NCBI GenBank assembly: GCA_018136815.1
Contig: CM030943.1
Coordinates: 1,946,446 to 2,010,445 of the forward strand
Source: Isochrysis galbana
Lineage: Eukaryota; Haptophyta; Isochrysidales; Isochrysidaceae
Length of the DNA stretch: 64,000 nucleotides
Reading direction: 5' to 3'
Shown: positions 32,341 through 42,840 of the stretch, piece after piece
Layout of the letters: each line of letters begins with the position of its first letter
How positions within the stretch are numbered: position 1 is the stretch's first letter
The notes under the pieces: generated by a model
The model's database searches: none
What the model saw: only the letters and a program-made list of their open reading frames with translations
What the model was told of the DNA's origin: nothing
Position numbers and translations under genes: made by a program

Positions 32341-32651
32341 TGACGATCACCCCACGCGTCTGAGTGCGTGGTGCCGCCGAGAGCCCAGTGAGTACACTGG
32401 TAGAACCTACTCTCAGCATGGTGGCGCCAAGCGAGGTTGAAAAGCAGTGCCGAGGCACTGTCCGAGCCCGGGAGACGTGCCCACACAACGCGCACGCGCG
32501 ACACATGCCCCGCAGCCCGTTGCCCCCGCCCCACCTCGACCCCGGATGCCCTTCCCCGGCAGCCCTCTTCCCCCACCTCACCTTCTCCTCCCCACCACGC
32601 GCAGCACACGACTGGAGGGCGCAGGCGGTGTGCCCCGCCGCGCCCTCCCCG

Positions 32652-33419
32652 ATGGCGGAGGCGCCGGAGGGCGCCAGGGCGTGGGCACGGCCGCCGGACC
32701 TCACCAAGCTCGAGACCTTCGGCTGGGCCTGGGATGAGCAGCACACTGTCGACGAGAACCTACTCGACCTCGCGTGCCTGCTCGCACGCAACTCGGTCGC
32801 CAAGGACGGCCACATGGGCTGTGTGCTCGTGCGCGGCGTGACCGTGGGGCGCGGCGGCGAGCGGGGTAGCGGGAGCGCGCTGCACATCGGCATAGCGCCG
32901 ACCGTCGATGGCGGCCGCGTTGGCGAGAGGCCTGTGACGCCGACCATCGTCATGCAGTCGGTCAACGCGCCGCTATTCGGCGCGCGCCGCTCGGACTTGC
33001 ACGCCGAGGCACTCGCCGTGTGCGAGAGCGCGCGACTCGGCATCGCGACAGCAGGCCTCTCGTGCTACGTGACGCGTGCGCCGTGCACAAACTGCTACAA
33101 GATGCTTGCCACGGCTGGCGTGTGTCGCATCGTTACGCCCAACAAGGCGCTCGCGTCGGACGACTGCACCGCGTCGGCGAGGCACCTGGGGATCGAGTAC
33201 GTCTGGGTGCCGGACACTGCCGAGCGGGCTGCAGCGCGTGAAGGAATCGCGGCTCAGAACACCGACTATGAGCGCGTGCGCGCGCTTCGCGAGGAGCGCA
33301 AGCGCATGCGCCAGGAGGGCAAGTATGGCCGCAAGGCAATACGTGCAGCCGACGGCGCATCCCCGGCCTGCGGAGTTGGCGAGGAAGGTGATGAGGGCGC
33401 CGAGGCTGCCCTGCGGTGA
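32652..33419 (+). CDS. Cytidine/deoxycytidylate-type deaminase family protein
   Basis: About 255 residues in one open exon. The zinc site of the family is intact: LHAEALAV gives the His ligand and the catalytic Glu, and RAPCTNCYKML gives the two Cys ligands about 30 residues later. The segment before it (NLLDLACLLARNSVAKDGHMGCVLV) is the usual first helix and strand. Such enzymes deaminate cytosine nucleosides or nucleotides, guanine, or adenosine in tRNA; the PCxxC spacing and the glycine-poor insert suit the CMP/dCMP branch, but the substrate cannot be fixed from this. The C-terminal 60 residues are charged and probably disordered. The frame is open upstream to 32364 and an acceptor-like CCACGCGCAG precedes the ATG, so an earlier exon is possible; I chose the ATG at 32652 because the reading before it is low complexity. 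Confidence 0.75.
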   Translation: MAEAPEGARAWARPPDLTKLETFGWAWDEQHTVDENLLDLACLLARNSVAKDGHMGCVLVRGVTVGRGGERGSGSALHIGIAPTVDGGRVGERPVTPTIVMQSVNAPLFGARRSDLHAEALAVCESARLGIATAGLSCYVTRAPCTNCYKMLATAGVCRIVTPNKALASDDCTASARHLGIEYVWVPDTAERAAAREGIAAQNTDYERVRALREERKRMRQEGKYGRKAIRAADGASPACGVGEEGDEGAEAALR

Positions 33420-34199
33420 GGCGCGAATCGCAGTTGCAGGCGTGCGCGAGGTCCGGCTAGGCCCATCTGGACGAGCCGGCCGCCTTTCGTGTGGACACCG
33501 CGTCTATGCCGGCACATCTGCGCTGCCGCCGTGGTTGGAAGACAAGCCCGAGGCCCGATGGGTGCCATCACGCAAAGGCCAAGGAACAGCGATGTTTGCC
33601 GCCCGCTGCGCTGACCTGCCCAATCTGTGCACCTCGCCTCCCCCACGACCGTTTCCGTTCCTCCAGTTGGATTTTTTTGTTTTTGTGGCCTTGTTCCTCT
33701 AGTCATTGGACTTGTTGCGCCTGTACGTGCGATCGAGTCGAGATGGACGATATTGTGCGCCGTTGCATTTGGCGCTTGGCATAGGTAGTCACGTAGCCAT
33801 AGGCGTTGATATGGCATAGGTAATAGGCAATAGGTGTGATTTGTTGATGTTGATCATCATTAGTGGGCAGTTGTTTGACAAGGCGTTCCGCAAGCCGGCG
33901 TCGCATTTGCAAATGACATTCACCACCAATGTACATCGCCAATGTGTCGTATCCTAAAGTGTGGCGGAGAGACCTCGGCCTCAGGTCTTTTTTTTTGCCG
34001 ACACCCCCACATCTGTCGGGGGTGAAGGTGAAAAAAAAGTGGACCTCAGGTTGCACCTTCTCGCATAATGCGTCAACATCTCGCCTTATGCCAGAAGGAA
34101 AAGGAAACCCTGCGTCGAGATCTCGACGTAAGTGGCCCGACGCTCCTCTTCGTTTATACATTCCGGAGTCCTTTCGTGACACTTAACTCCGCGCCTACC
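33420..34199. other. Intergenic, no gene seen
   Basis: 3' flank of the deaminase gene. T-rich words (GTTTTTGTGGCC, TTTTTTTTGCCG) and a short AT-richer stretch at 33780-33900. Nothing else recognised. Confidence 0.4.
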
Positions 34200-34629
34200 A
34201 TGACCACCTTGGTCACCCAGGTGCGTCAAGGATGTCTTCTCTACTTCGTTCTCGAGTTTACTGGCCTGGCTTGCCCGCCTCTGTATTGGAATACGTTCGA
34301 GAGTGTCATGAGTGCACTCCTGGCAAACCGTTACCGCGACCGCTCGCCCATCCATCCGGTCTTTCCATCGGTTCCTATCCTTTCGACGTCGTCTATTACG
34401 ATGTTCTTTCGATGGTGCCCACTCACGATTCCGTAGCCGGCCGCTCCGGTTGTGACAAGCTGATTGTTTTCGTCGATTCTCTCTCTCGTTGGATTGAAGC
34501 TGAGCCTTGCAACGGTAACACGGTAACTAACCCCTCGTCCGCGAAATGTCTAGACGTCTTCATGCGTCTCATCGTATCTCGTTATGGAGTCCCTCGCCAA
34601 CTTCGGACCGACGCCCCTGTCTTGTCAAC

Positions 34630-35040
34630 TAACAACAAAGGCGCCCTGGTAATGAACACGAATCTATCTCTGGTAGCGAAAGCCCTCAACATAGCAGAGC
34701 GTCTTGCCTAACCAAGCGACCCCTAGCCGCTAGTAGCGAGCCGACCAACCGACGACAGACCTCAGTCACAATGACCACAGTTGCCTGACGCCCAGCACAA
34801 GGAACAAACACACATCAGCCGGTAGCCCGATGGCACAGGGGGAAGGTGAGAACCAGGCCGTCGAGAATCGGTACACACCGTCTGCCACTGGAAACCCACT
34901 ACACCCAGCCCCTAGGTAGAGCACGAGGGGACGAGCCGCAAGGCAGGTGGAGGGGGAGGGAAGGGAAGCGGGCGTGGCTGCGTAGATACTGTGCAGGGTC
35001 GCGCGCGCGGCGAGATTATTAAGAAGTTTTTTTTTTCGTC
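34630..35040 (+). repeat. Dispersed repeat family R7, copy B
   Basis: Matches 24800-25212 in order: the short shared coding end (KGALVMNTNLSLVAKALNIA), a spacer with CACCGTCTGCCACTGGAAACC, CCCCTAGGTAGAGCACGAGG, and GCGCGCGCGG before ATTAAGAAG and a T-run. Confidence 0.6.
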
Positions 35041-35619
35041 CTGCAGCCCAAATGTCCTGTACAATGTCTTGTAGCTTAGTTTTTTTTTCGTGGTGCGCAG
35101 CGCTTGTGGGTGCGTTGGGCGGTAGGGTGTTTGCTCATTCAGCCATCTCAAGATCTCAAGCCATCTATAGACGATAAAGATGGTCTTGCAAATACATACC
35201 TTCTAAAAGCTCTCAAATCACATACACATCCGCCTCCAGAGGGGGCAGGGAGGCGGGCTTAGGAGAGGCAGAGCGAGGCGACAGGGCGGACATAGCGAGA
35301 ACGGGAGCGAGGGTGAGGGTGAGTGCGCGAGTGTTGTTGAGAGCTTGGGTGTAGAGTGAGTGTTATTGACGAGGAGCCGTAGCGAGAACGGGGCGAAAGC
35401 GAGAACGAACGAACGAGGACGAACGACGGGAACGAGAGAACGACTACCAAGAACAAGATGTCACGCTCCCTCAACACTGACCCCACTTCCCCTCACATTC
35501 ACGTATCTTTCCAAACTCAAACGGGGAAACACGGGGAATGGAAAAACAAGGAAGAGAAGCCCGAAAGGAGAGCGACGATGCGACGGGAGGGGAGCGACGA
35601 TACGACGGGAGAGCCGATG

Positions 35620-36315
35620 CGATCGACAGTTACAAGGGGAGGGTTAAGGTTAGTAGAAGTAAGGAGGGAATCTACAACATTTCCCGTGCACTGATGAAAA
35701 CAAGAGCGAGGGAGTAGGCTAACCGCTGGGGGAAAACCCACGACGGCGAACACCTGCGACGAGAACGAGGACGAGTATGGGGGAAAACGCGGCAAGGAGG
35801 GACCCAGGCGATCGCAAAGCACAAGGACCAGGCCTGGGAATCAGGATGCACAGGCTACATGTCGAACACGCGATGACTACAGGCTCGTAGGCAGAGGGCC
35901 GTTCGATCGAGCCGGCAGCTGACGCGGCCGTGAAAGAGTCGTTGTTTGTTGCTTGCGGGAAGATGTCTGAGAGGTGTCGTTCCGTCAATTGTGGGACATC
36001 AGTCGAATTGAGCCGATAGGCGTTATACGCGCCGCTCGTCACTCGTAACTCATCACTCGCTCCTTGCCTGTTTGCGCCTCCTTGTGGCCCGTGCGTCCTG
36101 ATTCCCAGACCTGGTCCTTTTGCTTTGCGATCGCCTGGGTCCCTCCTTGCCGCGGTTTTCCCCCGCGCTCGTCCTCGCAGGTGTTCCTCGTCGTGGGTTT
36201 TTTCCCAACGGTTAGCCTACCCCCGCGCCCTTGTTATCATCAGTGCACGAGAAGTCTTGTAGATTCCCTCCTTACTTCTACTAATTCTCCCCTCGTAACT
36301 GTCGATCCCGTCAAG
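35620..36315. repeat. Large inverted repeat, arms about 225 bases, spacer about 240
   Basis: Arm one 35625-35852 and arm two 36088-36313 are reverse complements at roughly nine bases in ten: GATCGACAGTTACAAGGGGA pairs with CCCCTCGTAACTGTCGATC, and CAGGCCTGGGAATCAGGA with TCCTGATTCCCAGACCTGG. It lies within the retroelement fossil region. Confidence 0.85.
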
Positions 36316-36475
36316 GACGTGACGTACGAAATCGGGGGCCGCCGCGCTAAGATGCCGATTTTGTGCTCGCTTTGGATCCATGGGTTAATCCTCCTCTTCT
36401 AGGTCTCTCGTTTCGTATGGTTAAACGAACTCTCTTGGCTCGACAACGGGAGACGTCTCGATTTAAGTCGGGGGG

Positions 36476-36790
36476 TGTTGTATTCCTGCCCATCTGCATC
36501 CGAAGGCTATAGGCATGAATATTCGTGTAAGGTACGCGCCCACACTGACAGTTGAACAGTTCCCCGTGTTGCCACTGACGCACAAGACACACAGATTCGG
36601 ATTCCCCATGGTCTCAAGTCCAGGTTTGCAGATTTTGGTCTCGAAACTTGCGATCCGAATTTTGTTTTTGCTGTTACCAAAATTGTTTGGTCGTTTAAGG
36701 TAATAAAACGGCATGACCTCGACTTCGCATTCTGCAGTCGCCCTGCGAGACTCTCTCTGTCTCTCTCCGTCCTCCTCTCCTCGGCCGACG
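36476..36790 (+). mobile_element. Retroelement LTR, 3' copy of the gypsy-type fossil
   Basis: Starts TGTTGTATTCCTGCCC directly after a G-run, contains GGCATGAATATTCGTG, CCATGGTCTCAAGTCC and an AATAAAA signal in GGTAATAAAACGG, and matches 25213-25557 reversed. Its far end is cut by a partial M1 MITE. Old; broken. Confidence 0.7.
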
Positions 36791-36848
36791 TTGAGAATGG
36801 TTTGGCTGTATGTATTTGCAGGCCCCGACACCGTATTTCCCACCTAGG
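36791..36848 (+). mobile_element. Partial MITE, family M1
   Basis: Only the end is present: TTGGCTGTATGTATTTGCAG, then CACCGTATTTCCCACCTAGG, the latter being a variant of the terminal inverted repeat. Confidence 0.75.
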
Positions 36849-37057
36849 GTCCGTATCGCAGTCCTGGGACTAGGAGTAAACAAGGATGTCACCAGGAGAG
36901 CCGGCGCCCCTCTCCCTCGCATCGCTTTAAGTGTAAGTAGCGTCTTGCTCCTACCCACATAGTGATAGTGAGAGGAGACCGATTCTAATCTTAGTTCTCA
37001 TCGTCGGAGAGCTTTACTTCTTTACTTGGTCCCTCTCCCCCGCTGTCTCGTCCCCCG

Positions 37058-37094
37058 CCTCTCTCTCTCTCTGCTCTCTCTTCTCTCCCTTCTC

Positions 37095-37127
<33 letters not shown>

Positions 37128-37172
37128 GCTCTCTCTTCTCTCTCTCTGCTCTCTCTTCTCTCCCTCTCTCTC

Positions 37173-37255
<83 letters not shown>

Positions 37256-37610
37256 GCCCCTCCCTCGCAGGTTCCCCTTTTCAATTTGTGGGGCGAGAAT
37301 ATATAGCTGTCTTGACGGGAGAGGAGGAGAGAGTAGAGAGTACAGATGTGGGGAGAGAGGTGGCAGGAGAGAGAGAGAGAGTACTCCTACAAAGAAGAAG
37401 AAGAAGAGAGAGAAAGAGAGAGAGGGAGAAGGAGAGGGAGAAAGAGAGAGGGGGGGGAGAGAGAGAGAGAGAGAGAATCAATGGAGAGAGAGAGAAAGAG
37501 GGAGGGAGAGAGTGAAGAGGACAGAGAGAGAAGAGGGGAAGAAGAGAAGGGGATGGATAGAGAAAGAAAGAGCCAAGAGAGAAGAGAGAAGAGAGAAGAG
37601 AACGAGCGCA
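37058..37610. repeat. (CT)n followed by (GA)n upstream of the BRAP2 gene
   Basis: Polypyrimidine 37058-37253, a 60-base unique spacer containing GCAGGTTCCCC and TATATAGC, then polypurine 37315-37610 ending 14 bases before the start codon. The two arms are complementary and could pair. The TATATA at about 37299 is a possible core promoter element. Confidence 0.9.
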
Positions 37611-37623
37611 GGGCCGCCGGCCC

Positions 37624-39948
37624 ATGTACAAGCTTCGCTTCACCGCTGCCACCGAGGCCGAGCTCTCTGCCGCCCAGAGCGACGTGGCGCTTCTTCCTCT
37701 TCTAGTAGTAGACCGAGCGACTCAATGCTCTCTCTCTCCACCCCACCACTCCCTCCACCAGCCTTCCCAGCACGAGAACGAGGAGCGCTTCCACTTCCAG
37801 CCTCTCGCGAGAGAGTCTCCCCACAGCCCTCTTCTACTCTCTCCCACCGGATGGCTGGAGGACGAGGAGGCGTTGGAGGAGGAGGGGAGCGAGCAGGAGA
37901 CGACGCTCCATCCAGCTCCGCCGCGCACCGTCGAACGCGTCAGCGTACCCTTCTACTCGGGGCAGCCGTGCGCCGAGCTGTGCGCCGGCTCTCTCGGATT
38001 CTACCGCTACGAGAGCCCTCCAGGCGTGCTCGGCCTCTCGCCGCCTCCGCTCCGCTCGTCGGTGCTTGCGATGCTCAATGTTCCCGCCTCGATGACGTCC
38101 GCCGAGCTCCTCCAATTCATCGGCGCCTATCTGCGCTGCGTGCGGTACGCGCGGCTCGTGCGCGACAGCTCGCGCCCGCACGCGCACTGCGTGCTGCTCC
38201 ACTTCGTCTCGCCCGGCCTCGCGGAGCGCTTCCGGCGTGACTTCCACGGGCGACGTTTCAATTCGCTCGAGCCCGAGGTGCTGCTCGCCGTGCACGTCGC
38301 CGCGATCGAGCTGGCCAGGCCGCAGCCGCCGCCGTTGGCCGCGGTGCGCGTGGGCGTCAAGCTGGTCGTCACCACACTCGAGCGCGGCATCGATGGCGCG
38401 CTGCAGCCGGCGGGCACGCCGGCGGGCTGGAGCCCGGCCTCGGCGCTCGAGGCGCCGTCACCCGGCAAGGGCGGCGCCGCCGACTGGCCCTCCTCGCGCC
38501 TCGAGGAGCGGCAGCTCGAGACGGCGATCCGGCGCTCGCTCCGGCCGAGCTCACCGCCGCCGCTGCCGCGCGCGGAGGGCGGCGGCGCCGGCCCCTCGGC
38601 GGCGGGGCCGAGCTTTGGCGAGGCGGGCGGCGCGTGCACGCCACCGCGCGCGCCGGCGCGCTCCTTCCGCGTCGTCGCGCAGCTGCGCCCTGCGCTCGCC
38701 GGCCGTGGCCGGCTGCGGCCCGTGCCGCCGGCACCGGCGCTCCCACCGGCCGATGCCGAGGTGGGCGAGGCGCTCGCTCGTGGCGAGCTCCGCGTAGTCG
38801 ACCCGATCCCGCCCGCTGGACTGGGGCCGCAGGCGACCGACGCGGCCGTCGCGGTCGCCGACTCCGCGCCCGCCGCCGAGCTGGGCGCCGCCGTCGAGCT
38901 TCCCATGTGCGCCGTCTGTCTCGAGCGGCTCGATCCCGAGGTGTCGGGCGTGATGACCATCCTGTGCAATCACGCCTTCCACTGCGACTGCCTGCGCCGC
39001 TGGACTGACTCGTCGTGCCCCGTCTGCCGGCACGTCTCGGACGAGGCGGCGGCCGCCGCGAGCACGTGTGAGCTGTGCGGCACCGCCGACGGGCTCTGGA
39101 TCTGCCTCGTGTGCGGCCACGTAGGCTGCGGCCGGTACGGCTGCGGCGCGGGCGTGCTGCACAACGAGCGCACCTCGCACAACTTTGCGATGGACCTCGA
39201 GTCGCAGCGCGTATGGGACTACGCCGCCGACAACTACGTGCACCGGCTGATCCAGAACAAGGTGGACGGCAAGCTGGTCGAGCTGCCGCACCCGGGCGGT
39301 CGCGCTGGCGAGGCGGCTCTGGCAGGCGGCAGCGACGACGCGTGGACGCGCGGCGGCGCGACGGGCCGGCCGTCGGACGCGCCGCTCGCCCAGCTCGAAA
39401 TGAAGCAGCGGCGGCTCGAGGACGAGCACGAGGCGGTGGTGCATGAGTACTCGCTACTCCTCACCGGCCAGCTCGAGGTGCAGCGGCAGCACTTCGAGGA
39501 GCAGCTCGAGGCCGCGCAGCGCGCGCACGCCGCTGCACTCGCCGAGCTCGAGGCCTCGGTCGCCGAGCAGCGCGCCGAGCTGCGCTGCCGGCGCGAGGAG
39601 CTCGAGCGGCAGGCCAAGGCGATTGCGAAGCGCGCGAGTGCTGCCGACTCCCTGCTCGCCTCGGTGCGCGCCGACCTCGAGTTCAACCGCGAGCTGAACG
39701 CCACGCTGCGCGCCAACCAAGCCGAGTGGGCGGCCAAGCTCGAGGCGGCGAACCGGCGTGAGCAGGCGCTAGCGGCCGAGAAAGCCGATCTGGAGGAGCA
39801 GCTGCGCGACATGTCTTTTCATCTGGAGGCGCAGACGAAGATCATGATCGAGGGAGGCGCGGCCGCCGAGCTCACGGGCGGCCACGTGATGCCAGGGGAC
39901 GCGCCGCCGGCGCGGCGGCCTGGACGGCGGCGCGTCGGCAGAGGGTGA
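37624..39948 (+). CDS. BRAP: BRAP2-type RING/UBP zinc-finger E3 ubiquitin ligase, single exon
   Basis: About 774 residues without introns, against about 590 in human BRAP. Domain order is the family's own: an RRM-like BRAP2 domain (about residues 140-240; LAMLNVPASMTSAELLQFI), a RING-H2 finger at about 428-468 (MCAVCLERLDPEV ... CNHAFHCDCLRRW ... CPVCRH), a UBP-type zinc finger at about 478-550 (CELCGTADGLWICLVCGHVG ... CGAGVLHNERTSHNFAMDL), and a long coiled coil at about 590-745 rich in Glu, Arg and Ala. In animals BRAP/IMP is a Ras-regulated E3 that restrains MAPK scaffolding and binds nuclear localisation signals; that role is only inferred here. A low-complexity insert (residues about 270-420, Pro/Ala/Ser) explains the extra length. 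All RING and UBP ligands I can place are present. The ATG lies directly after a GA tract. Confidence 0.93.
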   Translation: MYKLRFTAATEAELSAAQSDVALLPLLVVDRATQCSLSPPHHSLHQPSQHENEERFHFQPLARESPHSPLLLSPTGWLEDEEALEEEGSEQETTLHPAPPRTVERVSVPFYSGQPCAELCAGSLGFYRYESPPGVLGLSPPPLRSSVLAMLNVPASMTSAELLQFIGAYLRCVRYARLVRDSSRPHAHCVLLHFVSPGLAERFRRDFHGRRFNSLEPEVLLAVHVAAIELARPQPPPLAAVRVGVKLVVTTLERGIDGALQPAGTPAGWSPASALEAPSPGKGGAADWPSSRLEERQLETAIRRSLRPSSPPPLPRAEGGGAGPSAAGPSFGEAGGACTPPRAPARSFRVVAQLRPALAGRGRLRPVPPAPALPPADAEVGEALARGELRVVDPIPPAGLGPQATDAAVAVADSAPAAELGAAVELPMCAVCLERLDPEVSGVMTILCNHAFHCDCLRRWTDSSCPVCRHVSDEAAAAASTCELCGTADGLWICLVCGHVGCGRYGCGAGVLHNERTSHNFAMDLESQRVWDYAADNYVHRLIQNKVDGKLVELPHPGGRAGEAALAGGSDDAWTRGGATGRPSDAPLAQLEMKQRRLEDEHEAVVHEYSLLLTGQLEVQRQHFEEQLEAAQRAHAAALAELEASVAEQRAELRCRREELERQAKAIAKRASAADSLLASVRADLEFNRELNATLRANQAEWAAKLEAANRREQALAAEKADLEEQLRDMSFHLEAQTKIMIEGGAAAELTGGHVMPGDAPPARRPGRRRVGRG

Positions 39949-41221
39949 GTCCCGTGGTGGAGGCACGCCCAACACTTGGCCATTCGCAGGTCGGCATAGA
40001 CGACCCGCGCTATGCGTCACGGCGTGGGGCGTGCAGTGCGTGACGGATGAGCGGCTGCTGCCGCCGCGCGGGGGCGCGAATGCAGGCACAGTGCGATGTT
40101 GCTACGATGAGCGCCAAGGCTGCTGCTATCCAGTCTGGCTGGCAGGTGGTCGTCTGTGTACGCGTGCGCCGCCGCCACGCGCACTATCGCGCTAGCGTGC
40201 AAGCTGCAGCCTACAGCTAGTGCTCGCCTGTTGGCTTGAGTAGGCCGCAGCAGTGCAATGCGCATTAGTGCGGCGCTGCACGCCGGCTGAATAGCGCATT
40301 GTCGTGGCCGCGCCAGGCGAAAGAAACCGCGCGGTGGTGTGCTCCTGCGTGGCCGTACCACACTGTATTTTGAAACTTTGTTTTTGCTATGCGAATACGC
40401 GCTGCTCGCCGGATGCGCTGCTCTCGCTAGCGCGCTACGTGTGGCGATTGGCGCAAGCGGGCAATAGCGAAGGCGGCCGCGTAAGCAAGCAGAACGCAGC
40501 AGTTCGCGTGCCGTAGCCAACAAGCAACGCACGCACCACTGAGTCCATCGGTAAGCACCGGGAGTGAACTAGAACTAGGAGGCGCGATCACACACTTGGT
40601 GCGTCATGCTTGTGCTGTCGGAAACCAAACCCGACCCGGCGTGGTGAGCTAGTCGCCGTTAGGGCTACCGGGCGCGCGTAGCACTGTTGGGTGCGGCCGC
40701 ACGCCTTCCGGTGCACCAGCAAGCACGCGAGCATAACGGCAGAAGGGCCCGACGAAACCACACCGCCAGCAACAGCGTGAAGGTGGAGCTTGTCATGGCA
40801 TATGTGCGCCGTTGGCCAGGCTCGTGCACCGCCTGACGCAAATCGCGCGGAGATGCCACAGCCAGTCGACTGCACGCCCGGCGCGCCGATGAGCAGCAGG
40901 CACGCCTCTCCATAGGCACGCCTCCGCTCACAGCGGCCCTTGCGTTGAATGCAACAGCTCAGCTAGGTCTACCGGCCCACGTAAGTCCTTCACAGTCGCA
41001 TCCGACAATTCGGAGCGGGAGATGCACATGCCCGCAGATACCTCTCACCCCTACACTTGAGGCAGTGTCCTCAATTTTGCCTCGACCTTTGCACGTGGCT
41101 GCCACGCACCTCTCGACAGGTGCAAATCGAGCGCAAGGACGCTGGACGCTCGCCGCCCGCCGGTACTGGAATCTTCGAGCGGTTTCAGGCAAGCCGCCGC
41201 TAGGCCACTTGTGAAGCCGGC
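39949..41221. other. Intergenic, no gene supported
   Basis: 3' flanks of two convergent genes. A minus-strand reading near 40840-40930 contains CLLLIGAPGV, faintly like a nucleotide-binding loop, without further support. No repeats recognised. Confidence 0.4.
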
Positions 41222-42209
41222 TCAGTTCCCGCCCCAGACATCCTCCTCCTCCACACCTCCCTTGGAGCCGGCGTATGCCCCACGCCCACTGATCGGCGGA
41301 CCGTAGCCGCCCTCGTCGTACGCGCTCGGCGGCGGCGGCGGCCCAGTGCGCTTGGGCGAGCTCCCAAGCATCTTCGAGAGGCCAAACATGCGGCCGATCG
41401 ACTGCACCTCTCCGAACCCTTCCTTGAGCCTGTTGACGGCATCGCCCACTTCGCCTGCGTGCGGCACGGAGCGGGAGGCACAGGGTTCGAGGGCGAGGGC
41501 GCAGGCGCGTTGGCCTCGTGGGCGGGCGGCTGCGCGCAAGCGAGCGCGCACCCTGGACCCGTGAGTCCTCGGTGCCAAAGTTGTGCAGCGCCTTCGAGTT
41601 GTACACGTAGGCCGAGAGCAGCGCGTTGAAGGCGAGCAGCGCCTTGGTCAGCACCCCCACGTACCTGCGGCGCACGGCGGGCGCACGTGAGCCAGTTCGA
41701 TGCGCGTGCGCTGCGACTGGGTCGCGAGCGGCGCCTCACTTGCACGACCAAGCGACGACTGCGAGGAAGATCATGAAGAGCATCCGCCCCTGCGTCGTGT
41801 ACAGGAAGCGAAAGTAGGTCTCGAACAGCCCCCTTGCGAGCGGAAGCTCGCACCCAGCGAGCATCGCCCCAAACATGCCGAGGTAGGCGCAGAGGGCCAT
41901 CTCGGCGGGTCGTAGGCCGAGACCGGACGAGATGAGCGAGACGGGCGTTGAGACGATCACGAAGAAGCCCGATCCCACATGGATCCACCGAGAAACCTTT
42001 GCGGCGCCAGAGACAAACGCCTGGTAGCGGCGCAGAGCTCTCGAGATCTGGCCCTGGGGTGCTAGGGGCGGCTTGGAGAGCTGCGGGCGCGGGGCACGGG
42101 GTGGTGCCTCCGCTTCGAACCCGCTGGGAGCCGGCCGCGCCGCGCACAGAGCGAGTACAGTGAGAAGCACCAGCAGAGGCCACCGCGGGGGGCGAGGGGC
42201 ACCCACCAT
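41222..42209 (-). CDS. COPI-associated / TVP15-like four-helix membrane protein, three exons
   Basis: Exons read downwards: 42209-41740, 41664-41552 and 41454-41222; phases 2 and 1 agree across both GT-AG introns, giving about 271 residues. The start (WPLLVLLTVLALCAARPAPSG) is a cleavable signal or the first part of a plastid leader. Four hydrophobic segments follow: WIHVGSGFFVIVSTPVSLI, ALCAYLGMFGAMLAGCEL, MLFMIFLAVVAWSC and GVLTKALLAFNALLSAYVY. Their order, with the amphipathic ARGLFETYFRFLYTTQGR loop, resembles the COPI-associated (TVP15) family of Golgi membrane proteins. The assignment rests on pattern, not on a search. The cytosolic tail is short and glycine-, proline- and tyrosine-rich (PPPPPSAYDEGGYGPP). 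A signal sequence in front of a Golgi four-helix protein is unusual and makes a plastid-envelope site possible. Confidence 0.6.
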
Positions 42210-42211
42210 CA

Positions 42212-42710
42212 GAAAGGGAGAGAGAAGGAGAGAGCGGGAGAGAGGGAGAGCAAGAGAGAGGGGGGGAGAGGGAGCGGAGGAGGGAGGGAGAGAGGGGGGG
42301 GAGGGAGAGGGAGGGGTAGTGGGGGAGGGAGGGAGGGAGAGGGAGGAGGAGGGGGGAGGAGGGGGGGAGGAGGAGAGAGACGGGAGATGAAGAGAGTGTG
42401 GAGAGAGGCGAGGGAGGGCCGTGGAAGAGATAGTTTTTAAAAGAGGAGGGAGAGAGAGGTGGAGAGAGAGGTGGAGAGAGAGAAGAGAGAGAGAAGAGAG
42501 GCAGGGAGAGAGAGGAGAGAGAGTTGAAGAGAGAAGAGAGAGAGAGATGAGAAGAGAAGAGAGTGCTTCACCGCAGTTGGGGGAGTACCGAGGAAGAGGT
42601 GCTTCTAAGAAGATTGAAGGGGGTCGAGAAAGAGAGAAGAGAGGAGGGAGCGAGAGGAGAGAGGAGGGGAGGGGGGGAGAAGAGAGAGAGAGAGAGTTTT
42701 TAACCAGAGT
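42212..42710. repeat. GA/GGGA-rich tract upstream of the membrane-protein gene
   Basis: Purine-only sequence on the plus strand from the start codon at 42209 outward for 500 bases, that is a polypyrimidine tract in the sense of the gene. One unique island at 42565-42605. Confidence 0.9.
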
Positions 42711-42789
42711 TGTTTTGTAGGGTGGAGTTTTCTAGTCGGAGGGGTGACGTCACCGGTATCGCGAGGCTACGTCATGGGCTTGCCGCGCG

Positions 42790-42840
42790 CCTAGATGGGA
42801 AAGACGGCGCTGGGGGCCTGCAAATACAGCCAAATACATA
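42790..42840 (+). mobile_element. Partial MITE, family M1
   Basis: Only the left end is present: CCTAGATGGGAAAGACGG, then GGCCTGCAAATACAGCC. It stops at an A-run that leads into TCTTCTTAAAATTCCCCGC. Confidence 0.75.

Larger units (their letters stand above)
34200..36475 (+). mobile_element. Ty3/gypsy-type LTR retroelement fossil, broken and nested
   Basis: Bases about 34230-34620 encode part of an integrase: a zinc-finger end (YWPGLP ... CHECTPGK) followed by the core with DVVYYDVLS and IVFVDSLSRWIEAEP. At about 34630 it gives way to repeat R7 (matching 24800-25212), so another element lies inside or beside it. Bases about 36290-36475 look like the end of a pol region, with a G-run just before the LTR at 36476, the usual place of a polypurine tract. 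The element is broken at several places and cannot be followed end to end. Between 35640 and 36310 lie two inverted copies of one segment. Moderately old. Confidence 0.7.

Noticed and set aside
34200-36790. A whole LTR retroelement
   Set aside because: Only part of the integrase, a pol end and one LTR are seen, with another repeat nested among them; it is broken and incomplete.
38551-39444. 297-codon frame opposite the BRAP2 gene
   Set aside because: Shadow of a GC-rich coding region; the plus strand carries intact RING and UBP zinc fingers.
40588-40931. Possible nucleotide-binding fragment (CLLLIGAPGV)
   Set aside because: A single weak motif without the rest of a P-loop or any neighbouring family mark.
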